Shown here piece by piece: positions 1 through 10,100 of a stretch of DNA of 64,000 nucleotides. How positions within the stretch are numbered: position 1 is the first letter of the stretch; each line of letters starts with the position of its first letter. The notes under the pieces were generated by a model. That model was not told where the DNA came from. It did not search any database and worked only from the letters and a program-made list of their open reading frames with translations. Position numbers and translations under genes: made by a program. The stretch is from an uncultured Bacteroidales bacterium (GTDB lineage Bacteria; Bacteroidota; Bacteroidia; Bacteroidales; Paludibacteraceae): assembly GCA_902766045.1 (NCBI GenBank), contig CACXCA010000003.1, positions 41,701 to 105,700 of the forward strand. Direction: 5' to 3'.

Positions 1-2
1 AC

Positions 3-27
3 AGACGCACGTCCGTGCGTCTCTACG
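3..27. repeat. REP-like palindromic element, copy 1
   Basis: A short inverted repeat with 9-bp arms (AGACGCACG / CGTGCGTCT) around a TC centre, followed by CTAC. The half CCGTGCGTCTCT recurs near 3020 and 43505, always outside genes. It lies just after the end of nadB and could act as a transcript-end hairpin. The copies resemble the small dispersed palindromes common in Bacteroidales intergenic DNA; assignment to a named family was not possible. Confidence 0.6.
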
Positions 28-28
28 T

Positions 29-1657
29 TTAGGCCTTTATCTTACCTTCCTGACGTTTCTTTAACGATTCCGTATCATACAAGCTTAAATGTTCATTCTT
101 TTCAGGATAATCGATTGTGTAGTGTAATCCACGACTCTCCTTACGAGACTGAGCAGCTGTAATCACCAAATAAGCTGTATTGATGATATTACGTAGCTCG
201 CAAAGTTCCTTAGAGACAACAGAGCGTCTGAACAGATTTTCTGTCTCCTTATACAACAATTCCAAACGGTCGTACGCTCTCTTCAAACGTAAATTTGAGC
301 GAACAATACCCACATAGTTCTGCATGATCTGATTCACCTCTTTTTCACTCTGTGTAATCAACACCATCTCTTCATTCAAAGATGTTCCCTCATCATTCCA
401 TTCAGGAACATTATCGTTCCAAGAAAGAGAAGGCAACAACTGCAAAGCATCCTTCGCAGCAGAATCAGCATAGACGATAGCTTCAATCAAAGAGTTGGAA
501 GCCAATCGATTGGCTCCGTGCAGACCTGTACATGAACACTCACCAGCCGCATATAAACGATTGATTGAGGTGCGAGCATTCTCATCCACCTTGATTCCTC
601 CACAGAAATAGTGTGCTGCAGGAGCCACAGGAATATACTCTTTCGTTATATCAATGCCATAAGACATACACTTATTGTAGATAGTAGGATACTCGCGACG
701 GGTCACATCCGGATCCTTATGCGTCACATCCAAGAACACGCACTCATCACCCGTCTTCTTCATCTCATTATCAATCGAGCGAGCCACCACATCACGAGGT
801 GCCAAGGAACCTCTGGAATCGTATCTCTCCATAAACGCTTCCCCTTTCTTGTTTCGTAAGATTCCTCCATATCCACGCATGGCTTCTGTAATCAGGAACG
901 ATGGACGGTCACCTGGATGATACAAAGCCGTAGGATGGAACTGAACGAACTCCATATCCTGTACCAAGCCCTTCGCACGATAGACCATAGAGATACCGTC
1001 ACCCGTAGCCACTGGAGGATTAGTTGTCGTCTGATAAATATTTCCGATACCACCCGTTGCAATCATGGTGACTTTTGACAAAAAGGTATGAACATGATTC
1101 GTTCGGATATCTAATACATAGGCACCATAACACTCAATGTTAGGCGTTGTATGCTTAACCACCTGACCTAAATGATGCTGCGTGATGATTTCAATAGCAA
1201 AATGTTGGTCATACACATCAATATTAGGATGATTCTTCACTGTCTTAATCAAGCTGTCTTGAATCTCCTCACCCGTATTATCCTTGTGATGCAAGATACG
1301 GAAATCTGAGTGTCCACCCTCTTTATGCAGGTCAAATTCACCACTGGCATTCTTATCAAAATCGACGCCCCACTCCACCAATTGTTTGATTTGTTCAGGA
1401 GCACCTTCTACCACTTTACGAACCACCTTTTCATCGCAGATTCCGTCACCAGCAATCAACGTATCGACCACATGATCTTCGAAATTATCAGTAGGTTTCG
1501 TCACAGCAGCAACCCCTCCTTGTGCATAATGAGTATTGGCCTCCTCCATCTGTGTTTTACACATGATGGCAACCTTACCTTTTTGGGCCACTTTCAGTGC
1601 GAAGCTCATTCCGGCTATACCAGAACCAATTACTAAAAAATCATATTTTTTAATCAT
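29..1657 (-). CDS. nadB: L-aspartate oxidase NadB
   Basis: Cytoplasmic FAD enzyme that oxidises L-aspartate to iminoaspartate, the first step of de novo NAD synthesis. The 542 residues match the family length. The N-terminus has the Rossmann dinucleotide motif GSGIAGMSFA, followed by HYAQGGVAAV, typical of NadB and fumarate reductase flavoproteins. The FAD/substrate region HPTALYHP and the C-terminal GECSCTGLHGANRLASNSL segment fit NadB, as does a helical C-terminal domain. The fumarate reductase family is the main alternative, but the short C-terminal domain and the lack of a membrane-anchor neighbour favour NadB. nadA and nadC are not adjacent. It follows the amidohydrolase gene by 27 bp and is probably co-transcribed with it. 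Confidence 0.93.
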   Translation of the reverse strand: MIKKYDFLVIGSGIAGMSFALKVAQKGKVAIMCKTQMEEANTHYAQGGVAAVTKPTDNFEDHVVDTLIAGDGICDEKVVRKVVEGAPEQIKQLVEWGVDFDKNASGEFDLHKEGGHSDFRILHHKDNTGEEIQDSLIKTVKNHPNIDVYDQHFAIEIITQHHLGQVVKHTTPNIECYGAYVLDIRTNHVHTFLSKVTMIATGGIGNIYQTTTNPPVATGDGISMVYRAKGLVQDMEFVQFHPTALYHPGDRPSFLITEAMRGYGGILRNKKGEAFMERYDSRGSLAPRDVVARSIDNEMKKTGDECVFLDVTHKDPDVTRREYPTIYNKCMSYGIDITKEYIPVAPAAHYFCGGIKVDENARTSINRLYAAGECSCTGLHGANRLASNSLIEAIVYADSAAKDALQLLPSLSWNDNVPEWNDEGTSLNEEMVLITQSEKEVNQIMQNYVGIVRSNLRLKRAYDRLELLYKETENLFRRSVVSKELCELRNIINTAYLVITAAQSRKESRGLHYTIDYPEKNEHLSLYDTESLKKRQEGKIKA

Positions 1658-1684
1658 AATATATCTCTATTATTTATAGTTATT

Positions 1685-2923
1685 TCACATCCATTTCTTT
1701 GCACACTGTTTAGCCGATGATATGATCTCTTCCTCTCCATTCACATGACGATTTCTCATCACAATCTTTCCGTTACAAATCATCGTATCAATTGCCTCAC
1801 AACTTGAAGCATAAATCCAATTAGAGTTGAAATTAAAGTTCGGCACAAAACGTTCGTTATTCATATTGATCAACAACGCATCGGCCAACTTACCGACAGC
1901 AATCTCACCACCATTCAAGCCAAACACCTTCGGACCATTTTTCACAGACCAGTCAATCACGGTATTGACCGGAAGTGTTTCAGAACCATAATTACACTTT
2001 GCAATCATAGCAGCGAATTTGCTCTCCTCTATCATATCAAGATTATTATTAGAAGAACAACCATCCGTACCGATCAACACATTACTAGAGGATTGTTCCA
2101 TCAAAGCTGATTTAAAGAATCCGGAAGATAATTTCATATTCGATACTGGATTATGAGCGATGGCGACGCCTCTCTTTTTTAATATCTGAATCTCTTCCTC
2201 ATCCACATGTACCACATGAGCAGCTATGCAATTAGGGCCTAAGACACCTAAACTATCCAACCAACGAACAGGAGTCATCCCATGCTCTGCCACACAATCC
2301 TTCACCTCCTTTTCCGTCTCCGAAAGATGGAAATGCATAATGGTATGATGTTGCTTTGCGAAGTCTGCACAACGAATCCATAACTTATCACTCACCGTAT
2401 AAGGAGCATGAGGGGCAACAGACATCTGAATCATAGGTGATTTATGAAGATACTCTTCCACCAGGTCAAAACTCTTTTGGATCTTCTCCTCGCCCAGGAA
2501 ATCCATAAACGACACACCTAAACATGCGCGGATACCCATCTCATCAGTCGCTTTCCATACAGAGTCCATCATCCAATACATATCATTGTAGAATACGGTA
2601 CCCGATTTTATCATTTCCAATATAGCCAACCGAGTACCAATATAGATATCGTCCGCTGTCATTTTCGCCTCGAAAGGCCATATATAATCATTCAACCATG
2701 GGAAAAGGGCCATATCATCAGCGTAGCCTCTTAACAGCGACATCGCTGCATGCGTATGAGCGTTATAGAACGGCGGAACAATAGCAAAATTATCTGCCTC
2801 GATTAACTCATCATTCTCAGTAGGGACCAATGACGGATCGATCTCAGAAAAGAGATTTCCACTGATTCGGATATTGGTCTTCGTGCCGTTCAACAACACA
2901 TTTTTAATAAAAACTGTCTTCAT
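1685..2923 (-). CDS. Amidohydrolase, MtaD/SAH deaminase-like
   Basis: Metal-dependent amidohydrolase of the Atz/Trz/MtaD group, 412 residues. Metal ligands are visible as NAHTHAAM near residue 55, the histidine of VAPHAPY near 170, MHFHLSE near 197 and the aspartate of GTDGCSSNNN near 287. The segment HTHAAMSLLRGYADDM is typical of 5-methylthioadenosine/S-adenosylhomocysteine deaminases, which turn these nucleosides into inosine forms. It has no signal peptide, so is cytoplasmic. It precedes nadB in one operon; the link between purine-nucleoside salvage and NAD synthesis is not obvious. Other deaminases of the group (guanine, 5-deoxyadenosine) cannot be excluded. Confidence 0.8.
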   Translation of the reverse strand: MKTVFIKNVLLNGTKTNIRISGNLFSEIDPSLVPTENDELIEADNFAIVPPFYNAHTHAAMSLLRGYADDMALFPWLNDYIWPFEAKMTADDIYIGTRLAILEMIKSGTVFYNDMYWMMDSVWKATDEMGIRACLGVSFMDFLGEEKIQKSFDLVEEYLHKSPMIQMSVAPHAPYTVSDKLWIRCADFAKQHHTIMHFHLSETEKEVKDCVAEHGMTPVRWLDSLGVLGPNCIAAHVVHVDEEEIQILKKRGVAIAHNPVSNMKLSSGFFKSALMEQSSSNVLIGTDGCSSNNNLDMIEESKFAAMIAKCNYGSETLPVNTVIDWSVKNGPKVFGLNGGEIAVGKLADALLINMNNERFVPNFNFNSNWIYASSCEAIDTMICNGKIVMRNRHVNGEEEIISSAKQCAKKWM

Positions 2924-2947
2924 CTTATTTCTTAATTTCTAAAGAAA

Positions 2948-2982
2948 CAAATTTATAAAATATAAAAGAAATAGTAAACAAA
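2948..2982 (-). promoter_or_regulatory. Possible promoter of the amidohydrolase-nadB operon
   Basis: On the minus strand a TTTG (2979-2982) is followed by TAAATTTG (2948-2955), matching the Bacteroidetes -33 and -7 elements. The gap is 23 bp, a little longer than the usual 19-21, so this is tentative. The start codon at 2923 lies about 25 bp downstream. Confidence 0.4.
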
Positions 2983-3002
2983 ATATTCGCTTTCCTTATA
3001 GG

Positions 3003-3031
3003 GGTAGAGAGCACGGCCGTGCGTCTCTACC
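3003..3031. repeat. REP-like palindromic element, copy 2
   Basis: An inverted repeat with a perfect core GCACGGCCGTGC (3011-3022) flanked by GGTAGAGA and TCTCTACC arms with one bulged base. It is the most complete of the three copies in the window (others near 3-27 and 43493-43517). It lies between the amidohydrolase operon and the upstream secreted-protein gene. Confidence 0.65.
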
Positions 3032-3053
3032 GCGTGAATTAACAGAAAGAGGG

Positions 3054-3086
3054 CATATCAATTTGATACACCCTCTTATTGCCTAT
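3054..3086. terminator. Hairpin after the 3102-4556 gene
   Basis: AGAGGG and CCCTCT arms enclose a partly paired centre (TATCA / TGATA) just downstream of the stop at 3102. On the minus strand a modest T-rich tail follows. Likely transcript end for the secreted-protein gene. Confidence 0.5.
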
Positions 3087-3101
3087 TCCGATATTGGATG
3101 G

Positions 3102-4556
3102 TTATTTTCTTAGAATAATCTTAGAAGCCAATTTGCCTTCGTCGTTTTTCACTAGGATAACAACTACTTTATCATTTTTATTAGCAATAGCTCCATTCAT
3201 ATTATAGACAGCCTGCAACTCACCGTTTAACACAATGATATTGCCCTCTGCATCTACATAAGAGATGATTTCAAAGTCATTATTCTCTGCCATGAATTCT
3301 TTGACATCAGTAAAGGCTGAAGCCGATAGAATGATTTCATCGACCAAGTAAGCACAAGCCATTGGTGTGAAGATTAAATCCACTGATGTAGCTCCTGCAG
3401 GGACATCCACAACACCTTTGTATTTTGTCCAGAACAATTTCATGGTATCTCTTGCCAAATCAACGATTTCGCCTGTGTTGAATTTTAATTTGATAGGCAT
3501 ATCCTCATTTACAACTGAAGGATATAGAGGATCAATATCAGCGATGTTATCATAAGGGTAATATTTTTTGATTAACATCTCAGAATGAATCTGTGATATA
3601 CCCGCAGGTAATTGAATACCAGGAATAACAACCGAATCTCTTTCTGCTTCAGATTCAATGAGTAATGCCTGAAGTATCTCATCATCAAGATAACCGGAAC
3701 CATCCGTATTACGTAACTCATTAGGAATGAAATTTCTGAAAGTACTCAAATAAATTCCGCTTTCATTATCTCTTTCCGTAATAACAGGCTTAATTCCCCC
3801 ATGGAAAACTGCATCTGTTGTTTTTTTGTTCAATTTTGCGTTACCACTATATATAGAATACGATTCTCCATAGAACTCGCCAATCACATAATTAGCAAAT
3901 GTAAAGTTTTCTGCGTAGAAAGGTTTTACATTATCATCTGTAGGAATGAAACAAAGGTTTCGTATGTAAGGGAACACCTCCATATCACCATCAAGGTATT
4001 CACGTGCATAGGATAAGAACATACCTTGTATGGATGTAATAGTTGGGTTGGCATAAACATATTTGTAAGTGCTTACCCATTGATCTGTCACTCCCCATTT
4101 ACCATCAATAAATACTACTGCAGGACAATGAGGTGCATTATATGATGAACTTCTCAATTCTTTTTCTGTCGGTGTTAACCCGATAATGAAAAGAGGCTTA
4201 TTTCCATTGGATGCTCCTACTAATTGTGTTCCAGCATGTTGAGCAGGAATCATATACTCCAAAACCATCACATAGTTGGTGTTTAGATTCAATGGATTGA
4301 GAGTATCAAAAAGAATTCTTGGGTCCAAAAAACTGGTGTTTTTTTTCCTGAATTCCACTGCATTAACACCATCCTTAGATGTTTCTACCAAATCATCAGA
4401 TCCTTTGATAGCTTCATCATCGTAGTGTATAACATTGAAATTGTTAGTGAACTTACCATCTCTGATAATCCAGTAGGCATAATCAAAAGCACTGCCGGCA
4501 AAAAGACTCATCGACGAAGCAATGATAGCGAGGGAAAGTAAATGTAAACGTTTCAT
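3102..4556 (-). CDS. Secreted protein of unknown function, probable T9SS cargo
   Basis: I do not recognise a catalytic family in this 484-residue protein. It starts with a signal peptide (MKRLHLLSLAIIASSMSLFA). The body is rich in aromatic and acidic residues with beta-strand character; the segment near residues 390-420 (VPAGATSVDLIFTPMACAYLVDEIIL) resembles carbohydrate-binding or discoidin-like beta folds, but this is only an impression. The last 80 residues look like a type A T9SS sorting domain ending in KLASKIILRK. This predicts export through the outer membrane and surface attachment. It lies directly downstream of a GH5 glycosidase on the same strand but after that gene's terminator, so it probably has its own promoter; a -7-like TATATTTG sits at 4613-4620. 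Confidence 0.6.
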   Translation of the reverse strand: MKRLHLLSLAIIASSMSLFAGSAFDYAYWIIRDGKFTNNFNVIHYDDEAIKGSDDLVETSKDGVNAVEFRKKNTSFLDPRILFDTLNPLNLNTNYVMVLEYMIPAQHAGTQLVGASNGNKPLFIIGLTPTEKELRSSSYNAPHCPAVVFIDGKWGVTDQWVSTYKYVYANPTITSIQGMFLSYAREYLDGDMEVFPYIRNLCFIPTDDNVKPFYAENFTFANYVIGEFYGESYSIYSGNAKLNKKTTDAVFHGGIKPVITERDNESGIYLSTFRNFIPNELRNTDGSGYLDDEILQALLIESEAERDSVVIPGIQLPAGISQIHSEMLIKKYYPYDNIADIDPLYPSVVNEDMPIKLKFNTGEIVDLARDTMKLFWTKYKGVVDVPAGATSVDLIFTPMACAYLVDEIILSASAFTDVKEFMAENNDFEIISYVDAEGNIIVLNGELQAVYNMNGAIANKNDKVVVILVKNDEGKLASKIILRK

Positions 4557-4664
4557 ATTGCTTATACTTGTATTAGATTGTTGTTAATAATATCCTATTT
4601 ATTTCTGAATTGCAAATATAATATTTTTTTAGTATCCACCTCTGTTAAAGCATAAAATACGAAA

Positions 4665-4692
4665 GAGCCCCGCAAGAATCCTTGCAAGGCTC
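4665..4692 (-). terminator. Rho-independent terminator of the GH5 gene
   Basis: Stem GAGCC..GCAAG / CTTGC..GGCTC with an AATC loop, followed on the minus strand by a T-rich stretch. It begins 23 bp after the stop of the GH5 gene. Confidence 0.75.
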
Positions 4693-4715
4693 TCACATAT
4701 AATAGAATGAAAATC

Positions 4716-6641
4716 TTACTTAACAATCAACTTCTTAGTTGTAAGACCACCTTCATTAATGATTTGTACATTATATATTCCAGCAGCTAAGTTCAAAGAT
4801 ATTTCAGCTGTTTTATCAGCCTCCACATTGCCAGAATATACACATGCACCTTGTGCATTGAACACCTTCACTTCAGCATCCAATCCTACTGACAAGTTAA
4901 ATGAACCATTCTCAGATGGATTAGGCCACAAAGATATTTTTTCATTTTCAATCATTTTTGAATAAACGTCATTCTCTGGATTTCCCTTGATCTTAAATGA
5001 ACCAAGTCCTGAGAAGGATGTCATGAAAGCAAAAGAAATCGTGTGTGTTCCAGGCTCAGCAAAACGAATACGATACTTGATACTTTCATCATACTCATTA
5101 TATGGAGTCACCCAATCCCATGTGTCATAATCACCACTTTCATCACCGCCGTGGCAAGTAGGCAAAAACAATGCTTGATAACGTGTGGTTTCACCTTTGT
5201 CTGTTACCAAACCAGCCTTGCCATCTACTGCAATACCGAAGGTGTTAAAATCTTCATGGTCACAAGCGTATGCCTCAAACTCATAATCACCAGCAAATTT
5301 TACATCAATAGTATAAGTAATCCACTCACCATTTCCGATATATCCAAGATTCTTATAAGAAGTCTCCTTGTGATTCTTATCTACATAACCTACATCGAAA
5401 TACTCTCCTGGACGGAAATTATCCTCCTTACCTGCAGCACCTGCATTACAAGGTTTCGTATTATTTATGTCATTACCAGGACATGCCCAATCTTCATCAT
5501 AATCAAAATAAGCATTGTCCTGACCACCTTTGTCGTATGCACCTAAATCAAGATAAAAATCATTCACACCATCAAACACTTGCTCCTTGTATGGAGTTGT
5601 TTCGCAAAATGAGAAATTATCACCTTTTCTCAACAAACCTCTGATATAATTACCTGATTCAGAGAAACTCATGCTACTATAACCACCACCGGTGAAAGTT
5701 CCTGATGATTCACCTTTATCAGCCCAACTCCAGTTAGCCCAACTGATGATTTGTCCACCAAGGTTCTTACCGTTTGCAACCAAAATCATGTGATCAGCTG
5801 ACTTTGTATCTGCTCCATTATCTCCTGAATGGCCAGAAAGTCCCCATTCACTAATGAACACAGGAACAAAAGCAGCAGCACCAGAAAGGATACCCAAGTA
5901 TCTTTGTTGGTCACCAGCATAGTGGTGGAAGCTATACATGATCTGTAAATCCTTATATTTATCTCCAATTTCGATAGGATCTTGGAAAGCACATGTAACA
6001 TCCTGATCCCATTGTGGTGTACCCACAATCACAACAGCATCAGGGTCATTCTCTGCAATGATAGGAAGTACACTTTTTGTATATTTCTTGATATCATCCC
6101 ATACTTCATGGAATTTTGCAGGTGCACCCTCTTTATCTATATTTGGCTCATTACAAATTTCCCACAACACATGTCTGTAGTTCTTACTTTTTACATACGA
6201 ACTCAATTCTCTAAAGAAATTACTATACCCACTCCATGTACCATCAGTTGGTAACGCTTTTCCTTTACTATTAGGATTATCATTCAAAATATGCCAATCA
6301 ACCAAACAATACATACCTAGCTCTGCTGTATAATCAATACAGTTTTTCACCCAACTAATATTGGGGACATTATTTCCTTCATTTACATACTGTGCAATAC
6401 GAGCAAGATTAGCTCCTTCGTTCTTCATCTTCTCAAAATCATCTTTCTGATCATAACAACCCATGAACCATGATCCGTGAGTACTCCAACCTCTCAACTG
6501 GATAGGCTTACCCGACTCAGAACATAATTGGTTACCCACCAATTTCAAGCGTCCCCATTCTTTTACTGCTCCCGAATAATCGTAAGCATTTCCCTGCAAG
6601 AATACAAGCAGTAAGGAAACTAAAGTTAAAATTTTTTTCAT
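4716..6641 (-). CDS. GH5 endoglucanase/mannanase with CBM and T9SS sorting domain
   Basis: Secreted glycoside hydrolase family 5 enzyme, 641 residues. After a signal peptide (residues 1-19) comes the TIM barrel (about 25-350). The acid/base glutamate is E165 in WEICNEPN and the nucleophile is E265 in FISEWGLSG. A beta-sandwich module around 380-560 contains GEWITYTIDVKFAGDYEFEA, a CBM6/CBM35-like signature. The last 75 residues (from ISLWPNPSENGSF to TTKKLIVK) are a classic type A T9SS sorting domain, so the enzyme is probably secreted by the type IX system and held on the cell surface. The family hydrolyses beta-1,4-glucans or mannans; the substrate cannot be told from sequence. It is flanked by terminators on both sides and is likely monocistronic. 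Confidence 0.9.
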   Translation of the reverse strand: MKKILTLVSLLLVFLQGNAYDYSGAVKEWGRLKLVGNQLCSESGKPIQLRGWSTHGSWFMGCYDQKDDFEKMKNEGANLARIAQYVNEGNNVPNISWVKNCIDYTAELGMYCLVDWHILNDNPNSKGKALPTDGTWSGYSNFFRELSSYVKSKNYRHVLWEICNEPNIDKEGAPAKFHEVWDDIKKYTKSVLPIIAENDPDAVVIVGTPQWDQDVTCAFQDPIEIGDKYKDLQIMYSFHHYAGDQQRYLGILSGAAAFVPVFISEWGLSGHSGDNGADTKSADHMILVANGKNLGGQIISWANWSWADKGESSGTFTGGGYSSMSFSESGNYIRGLLRKGDNFSFCETTPYKEQVFDGVNDFYLDLGAYDKGGQDNAYFDYDEDWACPGNDINNTKPCNAGAAGKEDNFRPGEYFDVGYVDKNHKETSYKNLGYIGNGEWITYTIDVKFAGDYEFEAYACDHEDFNTFGIAVDGKAGLVTDKGETTRYQALFLPTCHGGDESGDYDTWDWVTPYNEYDESIKYRIRFAEPGTHTISFAFMTSFSGLGSFKIKGNPENDVYSKMIENEKISLWPNPSENGSFNLSVGLDAEVKVFNAQGACVYSGNVEADKTAEISLNLAAGIYNVQIINEGGLTTKKLIVK

Positions 6642-6729
6642 GTATTAAAATAATTAAGTTAATATCTAAATCATTATTTTTCAGCCATACTACAACAATT
6701 AATCGCCAAATTTATAAAAAAAAACAAAA

Positions 6730-6764
6730 GGGAGGGGAAAATCTTCAAAAAAATTTCCCCTCCC
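6730..6764 (-). terminator. Terminator of the RND efflux operon
   Basis: A perfect 11-bp stem (GGGAGGGGAAA / TTTCCCCTCCC) with a 13-nt loop, followed on the minus strand by TTTTGTTTTTTTT. It lies after the last gene of the efflux operon (stop at 6808). Confidence 0.85.
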
Positions 6765-6807
6765 ACGAAAAAAGTAGTAGCTAAAAAAGCTGTTTCCCTT
6801 TGTATGC

Positions 6808-7101
6808 CTACACGGTTTGTTCGATGTTCCATACAAATGCACGCACACCGACTTCCTCATTTCTTAGATCCAATTTATGGATCGTCTTCAGCAACACATC
6901 CACCTGTTCATCTTCTACCATGGTGATGACTGCCGAGTTCATCTCCGGCCACGTATGTGTTCCCCTACGGGGCTGTCCTGTGTTCGAACCACGACCTTGG
7001 ACTTGTTCAAAAAAGGTAAAACCACGAATACCTAATTTATCCAACATATATTCAACACGCTCTGTGTTTGCTTGATTGAATACAATCATTACCGATTTCA
7101 T
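6808..7101 (-). CDS. PII-like small protein of the efflux operon
   Basis: A 97-residue protein with the size and strand pattern of PII-like (GlnB-fold) proteins: MKSVMIVFNQANTERVEYML at the start, a flexible GRGSNTGQPRRGTHTWPE region where the PII T-loop would sit, and a last strand VGVRAFVWNIEQ. Small PII-like proteins often follow RND pump genes in Bacteroidetes and may sense a ligand or interact with the pump. It is the last gene of the operon, 18 bp after the pump gene. It lacks a recognisable uridylylation tyrosine. Function inferred from context. Confidence 0.55.
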   Translation of the reverse strand: MKSVMIVFNQANTERVEYMLDKLGIRGFTFFEQVQGRGSNTGQPRRGTHTWPEMNSAVITMVEDEQVDVLLKTIHKLDLRNEEVGVRAFVWNIEQTV

Positions 7102-7119
7102 ATTCCTTACCTTTTAGAA

Positions 7120-10100
7120 TTATTCTACAATTTCATTATTTCTGCCTGGTAGCTCCTTTTTCTCATCTTCTGTATTAATATTCATGAAGATGTATTGTGA
7201 ACGAATCTCAGCTTCCTTATCTCTCTCTCCATGTTTAGACATGATACCGTACAAGACAGGAACAACCACCAAAGTAACGACCGTTGAGACTAACAGACCT
7301 CCGATAACTACAATACCCATAGGTACCCACATCTCAGATCCATCTGAGGTGGCCAACGCCATTGGCAACATACCCAAGATGGTCGTCAAGGCTGTCATCA
7401 ATACCGGACGAAGACGTGACTGACCCGACAAAGCAATTGCCTCGTTCAACTCATATCCACGATCTCGCATCAGGTTAATGTAATCCACCAACACAATACC
7501 GTTCTTCACCACGATACCGACCAACATGACACATCCTAATGCACCGATCATATCCAAGTTCGTTCCTGTGATAAACAATGCCCAGATGACACCCGAGAAG
7601 GCAAACGGAACCGCCATCATAATGATAAACGGCTTTGCATACGACTCAAATTGAGATGCCATCACAACATATACCAATATCACAATGATCAACAACAACA
7701 GTCCCATATTTTGGAAGGATTCCTGCTGATCCTCATACACACCACCTAAGATAACAGATACACCCGAAGGTTTGTTAATCTGAGGCAATACTTTATCTAT
7801 CTCTTGTGCCAACTCACCCAAAGAGGTCTCATACGGAGTCACCTCTACCTTCAAGTAACGTTGACGGCTCTTACGTGTAATCTCCGGTGGTCCCCAATAT
7901 TCTTGGATGGAAACAAGTTCACTCAACTTCACATTACCACCTGCTGTAGGAATGGATAAATCCTCAATAGCGTCGATAGAATTACGATTCTCCTCTTTCA
8001 GACGAACCACAATATTATACTCATCACCATCCTCCTTCAAGAATCCGCAAACCATACCGTTAACACGGTTACGAACAAAGGAAGCTACAGATGATGAGGT
8101 CAAGCCATGACGAGCAGCTTTTTCCTTGTCAACCACAATCTTCAATTCTGGTCGGTCATCATCACGACTGATATCCACATTACGTGCTGTAGGGATCTTC
8201 GACTCGATTAATTGCTTTACCTGAGCGGCATACGAACTCGTCACATCAAAGTCATATCCATAAATCTCCACATCGACAGTGTTTTGTCCGCCCATACCGC
8301 CACCCGCAGAAATGGCCACCTTATAATCTGAAACTTCAGGATAAGAAGCAATCTCATTACGTAGCACCTCAGCAATCTCTGTGATGGAACGGTCACGCGT
8401 ATATTTCTTATCTGCATTGAAACGCATCTGAATCGTATTGTTTCTCGTAGATGAGAATAGAGCAGATATACCAGCATCTTCATTAGAACCACACGTTGTG
8501 GAGATATTCTTTGTCTCTGGCACCAATTCCACAAAACGTTTCTCCAACATGCGGGCAAACTTTGCCGTCTCCTCTACTCGGGTACCTTGCAGCAACTCCA
8601 CATCCACGGTTAATCGACCATTATCAGGAGTAGCCATAAAGTCAGTTCCAATATAACCCGTCAAAGCAGGGATCAACGATATAAGGAAGAAACCGACAAT
8701 ACCCAACACGGTCAATTTCTTATGCGTCAAACACCAGCGTAGCAAGTTAGCATAGGCTGCATCCAGCTTATCCAAGAATCGTACCACCGTATTTTCATAC
8801 GAAAGTTTTCTAGTATCTTTTTTCTCAACAATCAACTTACCCGATTCATCCACCTTAACCGTTTTTGCCTTCAATAGCTTAGAGCAAAGCATCGGAACAA
8901 GCGATATGGCAACCAGAGTAGAAGTACAACATACAATGGTTACAATCCAACCCAATTCCTTGAAAAGGATACCTGCGATACCTGTCAACATCGTCAATGG
9001 AACAAACACAGCACAGATTACCAACGTGGTAGCGATAACAGACACCCATACCTCATTCGTTGCATAGATAGCAGCCTCACGAGGATTAGAACCTCTCTCA
9101 ATATGTGTCGTAATATTTTCCAACACCACGATTGCATCATCCACCACCATACCTACAGCAATGGAAAGAGAACACAATGATATGATGTTCAACGAGCTGT
9201 CAACACCCAACAGATACAAGAAGGCAACCAGCAATGAGATAGGGATCGTCAATCCGACAATCAGACCGGCTCTCCACTTGCCTAAGAAGAACAATACGAC
9301 AAGTACCACAAATAGCACAGCATATAGAACAGACTCCTCCAAGGAGTTGATTGCATTTACGATATCAGTAGAAGAGTCGTAGATCTCATTAATCTCAACA
9401 TCCGCAGGAAGTGACGCTTTAATCTTCTTCAATTCCTTATGGATATCACGACAGATCTGAACAGTGTTTCCTCCTGTCTGTTTAGAGATAATCAAGCGGA
9501 CAGCCTCTTGTCCTCCCGCATCTCCTCTGGAAGTCATCTTCTCATCCAGGCTCAAATCCTTGATGGTATCACGAACAGTTGCGATATCACGCACATAGAT
9601 CTGTTTTCCGTCAGGCATAGTAGCGACGACGATATCCTTTAGCTCAGAACTCTCGAGGTATTCACTACGAACCTGCAAAGCGTATTGTTCTTTCTTCATC
9701 TTCACGTTTCCAGAAGAAAGATTCAAGTTATTAGAAGCCACGGCATTACCCACCGTTTCCAAGGAGATACCGTATGCATCCAACTGCTTTTGGTCGATTT
9801 CCACATAGACATAACGGTCAGGCTCACCCGACATTGTTACGTTACCCACACCATCCACACGGTTCAACTGAGGGATGATGACATCGTTCATGATTTTCTC
9901 CAAACCAGGATAACTCTCCTTCGCTTGAACAGCGAACTGAATAATCGGCATGGAAGAGCTATTGAACTTAATAATCAATGGATTAGAACAGCCACTTGGC
10001 AGATTATCCTTCGTCATATCCACATACGAACGGATATCATTCACCACATCATCCAGCTCTTCGCCCCATTCAAACTCCAATGCCACCAACGAAAGATTAT

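Noticed and set aside
5043..5546. A 167-codon plus-strand open frame opposite the GH5 gene
   Set aside because: Hydrophobic shadow frame antisense to a gene with a clear catalytic domain and sorting tail.
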